Below, piece by piece: positions 17,244 through 25,033 of a stretch of 64,000 nucleotides of DNA. Where the stretch lies: assembly GCA_016521575.1 (NCBI GenBank), contig JAEKDP010000007.1:62001-126000 (forward strand), read 5' to 3'. The DNA comes from Rhodobacteraceae bacterium F11138. Its GTDB lineage: Bacteria > Pseudomonadota > Alphaproteobacteria > Rhodobacterales > Rhodobacteraceae. The notes beneath the pieces are model-generated. The model was given only the letters and a program-made list of their open reading frames with translations. It was not told where the DNA came from and did no database searches. The first letter of the stretch is position 1. Each line of letters starts with the position of its first letter. A program made the translations under genes and the position numbers.

Positions 17244-18539
17244 ATGGCCAATGTCGTCGTCGTCGGCGCCCAGTGGGGTGACGAAGGAAAAGGCAAGATC
17301 GTGGATTGGCTGAGCGAACGCGCCGATGTGATCGCCCGGTTTCAGGGCGGCCATAACGCGGGGCATACGCTGGTCATTGACGGCGAGGTCTTCAAGCTGA
17401 ACGCGCTGCCATCCGGGGTCGTCCGTGGCGGCAAGCTGAGCGTGATCGGAAACGGCGTGGTGCTGGACCCCTGGCATTTGCTGAACGAAATCGATTCGAT
17501 CCGCAAGCAGGGCGTGGCCATTACGCCCGACACGTTGATGGTGGCCGAGAACACGCCGCTGATTCTGCCGATCCATGGCGAACTGGATCGCGCGCGCGAA
17601 GAAGCGGCCAGCAAGGGCACCAAGATCGGCACAACCGGGCGCGGGATCGGCCCGGCCTATGAAGACAAGGTCGGACGCCGTTCGGTCCGGGTCGCTGATC
17701 TGGCCGATGGCGCCACGCTTGAGGCGCGCGTGGATCGCGCCCTGCAGCATCACGACCCGATGCGCAAGGGGCTGGGGTTGGAACCTATCGACCGCGACGA
17801 ATTGATCGCGCGGCTGAAAGAGATCGCCCCCCAGATCCTGACCTATGCCGCACCGGTCTGGAAGGTGCTGAACGAAAAGCGCAAGGCCGGCAAACGCATT
17901 CTGTTCGAAGGGGCGCAGGGCGCGCTTCTGGACATCGATTTCGGCACCTATCCGTTCGTGACCTCGTCGAACGTGATCGCCGGTCAGGCGGCCACCGGAA
18001 CCGGGATCGGTCCGGGATCAATCGATTTCGTGCTGGGCATCGTCAAGGCATATACCACGCGGGTCGGAGAGGGGCCTTTTCCGACCGAATTGCAGGATGA
18101 CGACGGTCAGCGTCTGGGCGAACGCGGCCATGAATTCGGCACCGTGACCGGGCGACAGCGGCGCTGTGGCTGGTTTGATGCGGTTCTCGTGCGCCAAACC
18201 TGTGCCACCAGCGGTGTGAACGGTATTTCACTGACCAAGCTGGATGTTCTGGACGGGTTCGAAACGCTGAAGATCTGTGTCGGCTATGAACTCGATGGCG
18301 AGCGGCTGGACTATCTGCCCACTGCCGCTGACAGACAGGCGCGCTGCAAGCCGATCTACGAAGAAATGCCCGGTTGGTCCGAAAGCACCGAAGGCGCGCG
18401 CAGCTGGGCCGACCTGCCCGCCGCGGCGATCAAATACGTGCGCCGTGTCGAAGAGCTGATCGAATGCCCGGTTGCCTTGTTGTCGACCTCGCCCGAGAGG
18501 GACGATACCATTCTGGTCACCGATCCCTTTGCCGACTGA
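17244..18539 (+). CDS. purA: Adenylosuccinate synthetase
   Basis: Joins IMP and aspartate with GTP, the first step from IMP to AMP. It is 431 aa, the standard length. The P-loop-like [15 protein letters not shown] is at about 9-22, followed by [10 protein letters not shown], the [20 protein letters not shown] site, and the [11 protein letters not shown] and [10 protein letters not shown] segments near the C-terminus. ATG 17244 has an SD-like GGAAGGA upstream. The downstream DUF2842 gene begins after one base and is probably co-transcribed. Confidence 0.98.
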   Translation: MANVVVVGAQWGDEGKGKIVDWLSERADVIARFQGGHNAGHTLVIDGEVFKLNALPSGVVRGGKLSVIGNGVVLDPWHLLNEIDSIRKQGVAITPDTLMVAENTPLILPIHGELDRAREEAASKGTKIGTTGRGIGPAYEDKVGRRSVRVADLADGATLEARVDRALQHHDPMRKGLGLEPIDRDELIARLKEIAPQILTYAAPVWKVLNEKRKAGKRILFEGAQGALLDIDFGTYPFVTSSNVIAGQAATGTGIGPGSIDFVLGIVKAYTTRVGEGPFPTELQDDDGQRLGERGHEFGTVTGRQRRCGWFDAVLVRQTCATSGVNGISLTKLDVLDGFETLKICVGYELDGERLDYLPTAADRQARCKPIYEEMPGWSESTEGARSWADLPAAAIKYVRRVEELIECPVALLSTSPERDDTILVTDPFAD

Positions 18540-18540
18540 T

Positions 18541-18780
18541 ATGGCCAGGAAAGACAAAACCGGTCTCAGCTACAGGGCGCGCCGCGGCTGGTCGCTGGTG
18601 ATCCTGTTGCTGGGCCTGCCGCTTTATATCATCGTGGCGGTCAAGGTGATGAGCATGCTGGATCGCCCGCCGATCCTGATCGAGCTGCTGGTCTATATCG
18701 TTCTGGGTTTTTTATGGGCGATACCCTTCAAGTTCGTGTTCCGTGGCGTCGGTCAGGCGGATCCGGACCAGAAAGAATGA
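18541..18780 (+). CDS. DUF2842 small membrane protein
   Basis: Protein of 79 aa with two predicted helices (about 18-38 and 46-65) and a charged N-terminus (MARKDKTGLSYRARRGWSLVIL). The LLGLPLYIIVAV and VLGFLWAIPFKFVFRGVGQADP segments match the alphaproteobacterial DUF2842 family. The ATG lies one base after the purA stop. Function unknown. It is typically encoded beside housekeeping genes, so its link to purine synthesis may be only transcriptional. Confidence 0.83.
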   Translation: MARKDKTGLSYRARRGWSLVILLLGLPLYIIVAVKVMSMLDRPPILIELLVYIVLGFLWAIPFKFVFRGVGQADPDQKE

Positions 18781-19207
18781 CGCGGGGCGGGGCGAAGTTC
18801 ATCCATCCTGCCCGGCCTGCGACAGCAAAAACCACTCGCCCTGTGGTGGAATTTTCTTGAATTTTCGACTTTTTTGTGAAGTCCGGGCATTTTGGGCACC
18901 GTCGGCTTGTATTGAAAGCCGTGGATAAGAATTTGATAAAAATGAAAAAATCGTTAACTCCGGTCGAATTTGAATTGGGCTTCTGACAACGCATTTGTCA
19001 TAAATTTGCACAATTCCTGTCCCTTTTGTCCGCCGACTCAACATAAACCCCCGATTTTACGCGCAAACGCCTATAGTCGTCGGTGAAAGACATACACAAC
19101 TATATGCGCATTTCGATTCAGGCCCAGGCTCTCGACAATCAGAGGGGCATGTCTTTCCCGCCGCCTGAAAAGCGTAAACAAGATGCGCGCTGACTGGAGG
19201 AAGATGA
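18781..19207 (+). promoter_or_regulatory. 427-base gene-free, locally AT-rich leader region before the uspA-symporter pair
   Basis: No credible gene on either strand. Visible elements: a weak terminator hairpin for purA-DUF2842 (ACCAC/GTGGT, 18831-18847, followed by a T-rich stretch); TTGAAA-N16-TGATAA (about 18912-18939) as a possible promoter; an inverted repeat TGACAA-N5-TTGTCA (18984-19000); and a long-range 9-base inverted repeat GAAAGACAT (19085-19093) with ATGTCTTTC (19149-19157) that would fold a 73-base leader just before the uspA SD (GGAGG, 19196-19200). Confidence 0.5.
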
Positions 19208-19645
19208 ATGACAACCAAATTGGTCGTCGGGTTAGACGGGCACGAGTCCGGGGGGCGTGCCCTTGACCACGCCAGCAAGCTTGCCCGGCTTATCGGAGCC
19301 TGCGAATTGCTGGTGGTGTATGTGATCGAATGGTCGCCCTATTCGTTTCAAACGCCTGAGGAAAACGCCGAGCGTCACAAGCGGCGCGAAGAGGAGATTT
19401 CAACAGCAATGGAACGCGTCGTCAACCCGGCGGTGGACAGTCTGACCACGGCCGGGCTGAATGCACGCGGGCTGGTGCGCCATGGCAATGTGGCGGATAC
19501 GCTCAATGATATTTCGAAAGCCGAAGGTGCCGAGCAGATAATTGTTGCCCGGACCAGCGATAACAGCATTTCCAAGCGGATTTTCGGCAGTTCCACAGCC
19601 AATCTGGTGATGGAGGCAAGCGTGCCCGTCACCGTGGTCGGATAA
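19208..19645 (+). CDS. Universal stress protein, UspA family
   Basis: Single-domain Usp protein of 145 aa with a Rossmann-like alpha/beta fold. It starts KLVVGLDGHESGGRALDHASKLA. The C-terminal nucleotide-binding region VARTSDNSISKRIFGSSTANLVMEASVPVTVVG keeps the terminal GSS but lacks the first glycines of the G-2x-G-9x-G(S/T) motif, so ATP binding is uncertain. A strong SD (GGAGG) lies 7 bases upstream. It sits 11 bases ahead of the symporter gene and may modulate that transporter, as Usp proteins paired with transporters are thought to do; this is inference. Confidence 0.88.
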   Translation: MTTKLVVGLDGHESGGRALDHASKLARLIGACELLVVYVIEWSPYSFQTPEENAERHKRREEEISTAMERVVNPAVDSLTTAGLNARGLVRHGNVADTLNDISKAEGAEQIIVARTSDNSISKRIFGSSTANLVMEASVPVTVVG

Positions 19646-19656
19646 AGGAAAACAGA

Positions 19657-21204
19657 ATGAAACTGATCAACACAGGAACGCTGTCCACGCTGGCGGCGGC
19701 GGTATTGGCCAATTCGGCCGTTGCACAAGAAGCCGCGTCGCTGGATGAAAAGGTCAACGCGGCCTTTGCAACGGCGACCGGGCCTTTCGTCAATTTGATT
19801 TTCGCGCCGTTTCCCGGCACCTCTTTTCCCTGGATCGTCATGTGGCTGGTTGTGGCCGCGACGGTTTTCACCCTGTATTTCGGCTTTGTGCAATTCCGTT
19901 TCTTCAGCCATGCGATTTCGCTGGTCAAAGGCGATTATTCCGATCCCAACGACGCCGGTGAAGTCAGTCATTTTCAGGCTCTGGCGACTGCCCTGTCGGG
20001 TACGGTCGGGCTGGGCAATATTGCCGGTGTGGCCGTGGCTGTCGGGATCGGCGGGCCGGGGGCGACATTCTGGATGATTCTGGCCGGCCTTCTGGGCATG
20101 GCGTCGAAATTCACCGAATGCACCTTGGGTGTCAAATACCGCAACGAATACGAAGACGGCACCGTGTCGGGTGGGCCGATGTACTATATCTCGAAGGGGT
20201 TCAGCGAATTGGGACTGCCGGGCGGCAAGATCCTGGCCGTGCTGTTCTCGATCTTCTGCATACTCGGGGCATTCGGCGGCGGAAACATGTTTCAGGCGAA
20301 CCAGGCCCATGCGCAGATCGCGGGCATCGTCGGGGATTATCCCGGCTGGATCACCGGGGTAATATTCGCCGCGGTCGTCTTCATGGTCATCGTCGGAGGC
20401 GTCAAGTCCATCGCGCGTGTGACGGAAAAGGTCGTGCCGTTCATGGGCATTCTTTATGTCGGTGCCGCCCTGGTCATTCTTCTGGTGAACTATGACAAGA
20501 TCGGATGGGCCTTTGGCCAGATCTTTGCCGGAGCGTTTACAGGTCTTGGTGTTGCCGGCGGTATGGTCGGTGCGTTGATCCAGGGCTTCAAGCGGGCGGC
20601 ATTCTCCAACGAGGCGGGTGTTGGTTCGGCGGCCATCGCGCATTCGGCGGTCCGCACCAAGGAGCCGATCACTGAAGGCTTCGTATCCCTGCTGGAACCG
20701 CTGATCGACACTGTGGTGATCTGTACGATGACGGCTTTGGTCATCACGATTTCCGGTCAGCTGATGATCGATCCCGAGACCGGCAGATACATTCTGGACG
20801 GCAGCAGCATCGCAACGGTTGACGGCAATTCCGGCGTGGCCCTGACATCGGCCGCCTTTGGATCGTCTATTGGCTGGTTCCCCTATGTTCTGGCGCTGGC
20901 GGTGGTATTGTTCGCGTTTTCCACCATGATTTCCTGGTCATACTACGGGCTGAAGGCGTGGACGTATCTGTTTGGCGAAGGCAAGACCACCGAGTTGGTG
21001 TTCAAGCTGATTTTCTGCGTTTTTGTCATAATCGGGGCCGCGGCCAGCCTGGGACCTGTCATCGATTTCTCGGATGCAGCGATCTTTTCCATGGCGGTCG
21101 TGAATATCTTCGGGCTGTATTTCCTGATGAAGATCGTGCGCAAGGAGCTGGCGTCCTACAGTGATCGGCTGGCCTCGGGCGAGATCCGCAAGTTCAAACA
21201 CTGA
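19657..21204 (+). CDS. Sodium:alanine/glycine symporter, AGCS family
   Basis: Inner-membrane Na+-coupled amino acid transporter of 515 aa with about ten helices. The family signature LSGTVGLGNIAGVAVAVGIGGPGATFWM and FTECTLGVKYRNEYEDGTVSGGPMYYI are intact, as is AFSNEAGVGSAAIAHSAVRTKEPITEG. An unusual N-terminal leader (about 1-25, ending NSAVAQEAA) looks like a cleavable signal peptide ahead of the first transport helix. Transcription probably begins before uspA. Two hairpins, the second a clear terminator, follow the stop. Confidence 0.93.
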   Translation: MKLINTGTLSTLAAAVLANSAVAQEAASLDEKVNAAFATATGPFVNLIFAPFPGTSFPWIVMWLVVAATVFTLYFGFVQFRFFSHAISLVKGDYSDPNDAGEVSHFQALATALSGTVGLGNIAGVAVAVGIGGPGATFWMILAGLLGMASKFTECTLGVKYRNEYEDGTVSGGPMYYISKGFSELGLPGGKILAVLFSIFCILGAFGGGNMFQANQAHAQIAGIVGDYPGWITGVIFAAVVFMVIVGGVKSIARVTEKVVPFMGILYVGAALVILLVNYDKIGWAFGQIFAGAFTGLGVAGGMVGALIQGFKRAAFSNEAGVGSAAIAHSAVRTKEPITEGFVSLLEPLIDTVVICTMTALVITISGQLMIDPETGRYILDGSSIATVDGNSGVALTSAAFGSSIGWFPYVLALAVVLFAFSTMISWSYYGLKAWTYLFGEGKTTELVFKLIFCVFVIIGAAASLGPVIDFSDAAIFSMAVVNIFGLYFLMKIVRKELASYSDRLASGEIRKFKH

Positions 21205-21211
21205 ATGGGTC

Positions 21212-21230
21212 GGCCGGGGGAATCCCGGCC
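21212..21230 (+). other. Hairpin after the symporter stop codon
   Basis: Perfect 7-bp stem GGCCGGG/CCCGGCC with a 5-base loop, 7 bases after the stop. It has no U-run; it may protect the 3' end ahead of the real terminator. Confidence 0.5.
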
Positions 21231-21291
21231 AACCGCCTGAATGGTTCGCAGATCCGGGCACAACGGGTTTGCGGCATCAAGGAACAGGATA

Positions 21292-21333
21292 CCGACCCGC
21301 CGGGCGCAATGCGCGGCGGGTCGGCTTTATTTT
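21292..21333 (+). terminator. Rho-independent terminator of the uspA-symporter operon
   Basis: 10-bp stem CCGACCCGCC (21292-21301) with GGCGGGTCGG (21315-21324), an inner GCGC-AAT-GCGC extension, then CTTTATTTT. Confidence 0.85.
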
Positions 21334-21367
21334 CAGCGCAGCAGTCGTGCAGGTGTTCGGCGCCGAT

Positions 21368-22765
21368 TCAGGCAGCGGCCGAGACCAGCGAAACCTGATT
21401 GCGGCCGCTGCCCTTGGCGCCATACAGCGCGCGGTCAGCCTGCCCCATCAGAGCCGTGGCATATTGTTCCGGTGAAAGATCGGGATCCGATCCGGCGGGG
21501 GTTCCGACCACGACGCCGATACTGGTCGTGACGTGGATTTCTTCGCCGGTTCCGGGGCAATGAAACGGCAGCGCATTGATCTGACGGCACAGCCGGTCCG
21601 CCGTGACCGTTGCCGCGGCCTGATCCGTGTTGGGCATGACGATCAGGAATTCTTCGCCGCCGACGCGGGCAATCATGTCGATAGGACGCAACTGGCTTTT
21701 CAGTCGCCGCGCGGCTTCGATCAGAACCGCGTCGCCGGTCTGATGTCCGTGCCGGTCGTTGATCTGTTTGAAATGGTCCAGATCTGCCAGCATCACCGCA
21801 AAGCTGCCTGCGGTTTCGGCGGCCTTGCCCGCGATCGCCGCCAGATGGGGCAGGGCATACCGTCTGTTGTACAGGCCGGTCATCGGGTCGCGCACCGCCG
21901 CCCGCAACCCGTCGCGGACCGAGGCGCGCAGACGGTCGGAACTGGCCTTGCGGCGCAGTTGGGAATTCAGGCGCAGCGACAGTTCCTCGGGGCAGAATCC
22001 GCTTTGAAGAACATCGTGGGCACCTCGGTCCAAAGCGTCTGCGGCCAGGTGGGGCGCGGCGGCCGGGACGACCGCGATCAGGGCCGCGTGGCTGGTCATG
22101 CTGCGCGCGCGCAAATCCGCCACCAGCCGCAGGCCCTGTTGTGCCTGCGCGCCGGTCAGATCGACGACGATGGCGTCGGGAACCGGATCGGCCATCAGCG
22201 CGTGGATATCGCTCATCTGGTGGCTTTGCAGCCGATGCCGGGTCAACCCCTTCAACCGCGCCCGCCAGACCGAGCCCGTGGCGGCATCCCGTGTCAACAG
22301 GGCGACTTGTGCGGGCATCGCGAAATTGGCCGTGGGTTCGGAAAATCCCAGGGTGGCGGATGGTGCTTCGCGCAGGTGCAGCTCTTCGGTTCCGCTGCGC
22401 GCCCGGATCAGGCTGCGAATGCGGGCCTGCAGGATCAGGTCGTCCAGCGGCTGGCACAACACGTCGTCGATCCCCCCCGCCAGGGCGGACAGGCGCGCGG
22501 CCGGATCGCTTTGCGCGGTGACGGCGATGATCGGGACATGGCGCAGCGATTCGTCCTGTTGCATAAGATCGCGCACTGCCAGAGCAGAGCCGTCCGGCAG
22601 GTTCATCGCAGTGACGATCAGATCCGGGCGGCAGCGCCGGGCGAGGGCCAAAAGTCCTTGCAGGCCATCACTCTGCACGACGTGATAGTAGGCTGCCGAA
22701 AGCTGGACTTTCAGCATGATGCGGTTGGTGGACACACCGTCGAGGATCAGTATGGTGCCTTGCAC
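21368..22765 (-). CDS. PleD-like diguanylate cyclase with degenerate receiver domains
   Basis: Protein of 465 aa in PleD layout: receiver 1 (about 3-120), receiver-like adaptor (about 150-270), GGDEF domain (about 290-460). The cyclase site RVGGEEF (369-373) is intact, and the inhibitory I-site RPID (360-363) is spaced exactly five residues before it, so it should make c-di-GMP with product feedback. In receiver 1 the phosphoacceptor is lost: LIVTAMNLP has Ala53 where PleD has Asp53. Only one of the two acidic pocket residues remains (LILDG) and the conserved Lys is Gln105. Phosphorylation control therefore seems lost or replaced. A candidate extended -10 lies 122 bases upstream. Confidence 0.88.
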   Translation of the reverse strand: MQGTILILDGVSTNRIMLKVQLSAAYYHVVQSDGLQGLLALARRCRPDLIVTAMNLPDGSALAVRDLMQQDESLRHVPIIAVTAQSDPAARLSALAGGIDDVLCQPLDDLILQARIRSLIRARSGTEELHLREAPSATLGFSEPTANFAMPAQVALLTRDAATGSVWRARLKGLTRHRLQSHQMSDIHALMADPVPDAIVVDLTGAQAQQGLRLVADLRARSMTSHAALIAVVPAAAPHLAADALDRGAHDVLQSGFCPEELSLRLNSQLRRKASSDRLRASVRDGLRAAVRDPMTGLYNRRYALPHLAAIAGKAAETAGSFAVMLADLDHFKQINDRHGHQTGDAVLIEAARRLKSQLRPIDMIARVGGEEFLIVMPNTDQAAATVTADRLCRQINALPFHCPGTGEEIHVTTSIGVVVGTPAGSDPDLSPEQYATALMGQADRALYGAKGSGRNQVSLVSAAA

Positions 22766-23082
22766 GCCACGCGCCTTTCATCTTTGTCTCAAGATTGTTT
22801 CAAACTCTTCACGAGAGGTATTAACAAACCCCTAAGCGGAAATGATGCTGAAACGGGTTCGAAAACGCGGATTTGATTTTTGCTGAATTATATCATACTC
22901 TTAAGCAGATTTCGGGCTGGACTGGCTGGTGCGTTTCCCCGGGTGCCGTCAGCGGAAAACTGCGCATGGGACCGGACCTTGAAAAACCTGTGCGCTGAAC
23001 ACGAAAATGGGGCTGCCAAGTGACAGCCCCATGTTGCCTTGGACGGGGTTCGGTGGCCGGTCCGGACACCGTTGACGAGTCG
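22766..23082 (-). promoter_or_regulatory. 317-base gene-free region: diguanylate cyclase leader and promoter, and ssb 3' end
   Basis: I see no supported gene. On the minus strand an extended -10 (TGATATAAT, 22887-22895) would give a leader of about 115 bases for the cyclase gene; the -35 region is poor, as usual for extended -10 promoters. The right end holds the ssb terminator. A sequence GGTTCGAAAAC near 22856 resembles a tRNA T-loop by chance only. Confidence 0.45.
23003..23032 (-). terminator. Rho-independent terminator of ssb
   Basis: Perfect 9-bp stem ATGGGGCTG/CAGCCCCAT with an 8-base loop (23007-23032). On the minus strand the stem is followed by TTTTCG. It lies 51 bases after the ssb stop. 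Confidence 0.8.
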
Positions 23083-23574
23083 TCAGAACGGGATTTCGTC
23101 ATCCATGTCGCGCGAAGAGGGCGCGCTCTGCCCGCCACCGCCATAGCGGTCGTCCTGTGGTCCGCTGTCAAAACCGCGGTCGCCTTGAGCGCCGCCAAAG
23201 TTGCCACCATCGCGATTGCCATCGCGACCGTCCAGCATGGTGAGTGTTCCGCCAAAGCCGGACAACACGATTTCTGTCGAATATTTGTCCTGACCGGACT
23301 GATCCTGCCATTTCCGGGTCTGAAGCTGGCCCTCGACATAGACTTTTGAACCTTTGCGCAGATAGCTTTCGCACACCCGCACGAGACCTTCGCTGAAAAT
23401 GACCACCCGGTGCCATTCGGTTTTTTCGCGCCGCTCGCCGGTGTTCCGGTCTTTCCAGGTCTCGGATGTCGCGATGTTGAGATTGCAGATTTTCATGCCA
23501 TTCTGGCTGGTGCGCACTTCGGGATCCCGTCCCAGGTTACCGATGAGAATGACTTTGTTGACTGAGCCGGCCAT
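23083..23574 (-). CDS. ssb: Single-stranded DNA-binding protein
   Basis: Essential ssDNA-binding protein for replication and repair, 163 aa. The OB-fold domain (about 4-110) starts [19 protein letters not shown]. The disordered Gly/Asp-rich linker (about 115-155) and the acidic tip MDDEIPF, the docking site for repair and replication partners, are complete. ATG 23572-23574 has an AGGAAC SD. It is divergent from the lytic transglycosylase gene. Confidence 0.97.
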   Translation of the reverse strand: MAGSVNKVILIGNLGRDPEVRTSQNGMKICNLNIATSETWKDRNTGERREKTEWHRVVIFSEGLVRVCESYLRKGSKVYVEGQLQTRKWQDQSGQDKYSTEIVLSGFGGTLTMLDGRDGNRDGGNFGGAQGDRGFDSGPQDDRYGGGGQSAPSSRDMDDEIPF

Positions 23575-23757
23575 GGCAGTTCCGTTCCTGTATGTTTCGA
23601 TGTTGTTCCGAATCCGGGCGATCCGGTTTGGGTCAGACTATACATGTCTGCCACAGGTTGAAACACGGATATGACGCAGCGGCGTGTGAGTCTGGCAATT
23701 CAGGGGAAACCGGGTATATTGCGCGGCGAGGCGGACTTTGGACAGGGCTGGAATCAG

Positions 23758-24342
23758 ATGCGCAGGCTGGCATTGACGATGGTTGTTGCGGGTGTAGCCT
23801 TTGGCGCGCCCGCCGGGGCGGATATGTTTTCGACCAAGAGTCAGCGCAATCTTTTCAGCTCGCAGACCCGGGTTCTGGATGGCCGCGCGGCCAAGCAATA
23901 TGCCAATTCGTCCCGATTGCGGCCCCCGACGATTCATACGCCGTCCAAATATGCCAAGAAGGGATATTTCGGCAAATACAAGGGCAAGTACCTGAGCATG
24001 GCCAAAGAGGCCGCGCGGCGGCACAATGTGCCCGAAGATCTGTTTGCACGGCTGGTTCAGCAGGAATCGGGGTGGAACCCCAACGCGCGGTCGCACAAGG
24101 GCGCCATGGGGCTGGCACAGCTGATGCCCGCCACCGCGCGTGCTCTGGGGGTCAACGCCAACGATCCCTATGAAAACCTGGATGGCGGCGCGCGGTATCT
24201 GGCGCGGCAGTATCGTGCCTTTGGGTCCTGGCGTCTGGCACTTGCGGCCTATAACGCGGGACCGCAAGCGGTCAAGAAACACGGGGGCGTGCCGCCGTAC
24301 AGGGAAACCCGCAATTATGTTCGGGTGATCTGGGGCAGCTAG
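23758..24342 (+). CDS. Secreted lytic transglycosylase (SLT domain)
   Basis: Peptidoglycan-cleaving enzyme of 194 aa. The signal peptide is about 1-20 ([21 protein letters not shown]). The SLT/lysozyme-like domain covers about 80-190: catalytic Glu in [14 protein letters not shown], then [67 protein letters not shown] preferred ATG 23758 because it starts a clean signal peptide; an in-frame start at 23671 would add 29 residues before it. It probably acts in the periplasm in cell-wall turnover or envelope machine assembly. Confidence 0.88.
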   Translation: MRRLALTMVVAGVAFGAPAGADMFSTKSQRNLFSSQTRVLDGRAAKQYANSSRLRPPTIHTPSKYAKKGYFGKYKGKYLSMAKEAARRHNVPEDLFARLVQQESGWNPNARSHKGAMGLAQLMPATARALGVNANDPYENLDGGARYLARQYRAFGSWRLALAAYNAGPQAVKKHGGVPPYRETRNYVRVIWGS

Positions 24343-24456
24343 AATTCTCTTTTTCGGGCACGCCCGATGAGGTTCCGGCTGGGAACCAATTTGCCGTGAC
24401 GACGTTTTCCTTTTGATTGCTGCCGCATTGGCGGCTGAAACAGAAGGAGAAATACC

Positions 24457-24975
24457 ATGCTGTCGCGTATGACCGCCCGATCTTTTGCCGCCGCTTCGAT
24501 TGTTTCGATCTGTGCCGCCTTCGGGGCAAACGCCGAAGAGGCTGTCGTCAAGGAAGTGACCGCGAAGGTGGGCATCGAGTCCACGCAGGACGCCAATGTT
24601 CTGGACTACTATCCGCAGATGCAGGCCGATCTGGAGGCCGCCATCCGTGAGCGGGTGCCGGTGGCCGATGATCCCGCCGGTTATGTCGTGGATGTGATAT
24701 TGCAGGATGTATCGCTGAACGGCGACAGCATGCTGCCCAGCAGCATGGAATTCAACCAGATGGAAGGTGTCGTGACGATCACCAGTCCGGCAACCAACGC
24801 AACCCCGCAGACGGTTCCGATCAACCTGCGCGCCATGGCGGCGGACGGGACGGCACCGGAAGGGTTTATCGTCGTGCCCCCGAGCGAAGCGGACTTTTAC
24901 CGCGCGCTGATCGCGTCCTTTGCGGATGCGGTGGCCGATGAATTGCCGAAATACATGCGTGAAACAGCGAAATGA
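24457..24975 (+). CDS. Secreted protein of unknown function
   Basis: Protein of 172 aa with a signal peptide about 1-26 (cleavage after GANA before EEAV). The mature part has no domain I recognise. It contains an acidic region (VLDYYPQMQADLEAAIRERVPVADDPAGYVVDVILQDVSLNGDSML) and ends in a helical segment (FYRALIASFADAVADELPKYM). The repeated VxVxIQDVxL-type strands and the size suggest a small periplasmic domain related to lipoprotein-like assembly proteins, but this is only an impression. SD AAGGAGA precedes ATG 24457. A hairpin follows the stop. Confidence 0.7.
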   Translation: MLSRMTARSFAAASIVSICAAFGANAEEAVVKEVTAKVGIESTQDANVLDYYPQMQADLEAAIRERVPVADDPAGYVVDVILQDVSLNGDSMLPSSMEFNQMEGVVTITSPATNATPQTVPINLRAMAADGTAPEGFIVVPPSEADFYRALIASFADAVADELPKYMRETAK

Positions 24976-24999
24976 CCGGTAGTACACTGCGACAGGATG

Positions 25000-25033
25000 G
25001 CCCGCTGCGCGACGCGGCGGGCTGTCTGTTCTA
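25000..25033 (+). terminator. Probable terminator between convergent genes
   Basis: Stem GCCCGC/GCGGGC (25000-25005 with 25017-25022), extended by an inner GCG/CGC pair, followed by the T-rich TGTCTGTTCT. It overlaps the 3' end of the facing ATPase gene. Confidence 0.5.

Noticed and set aside
18728-19044. Minus-strand frames of 81-88 codons in the uspA leader
   Set aside because: AT-rich promoter DNA, no SD, no recognisable domain and atypical codon use.
23584-23598. Near LexA box before ssb (GTTC-N7-TTTC)
   Set aside because: One mismatch in a half-site, and it overlaps the ssb Shine-Dalgarno region, so chance is more likely.
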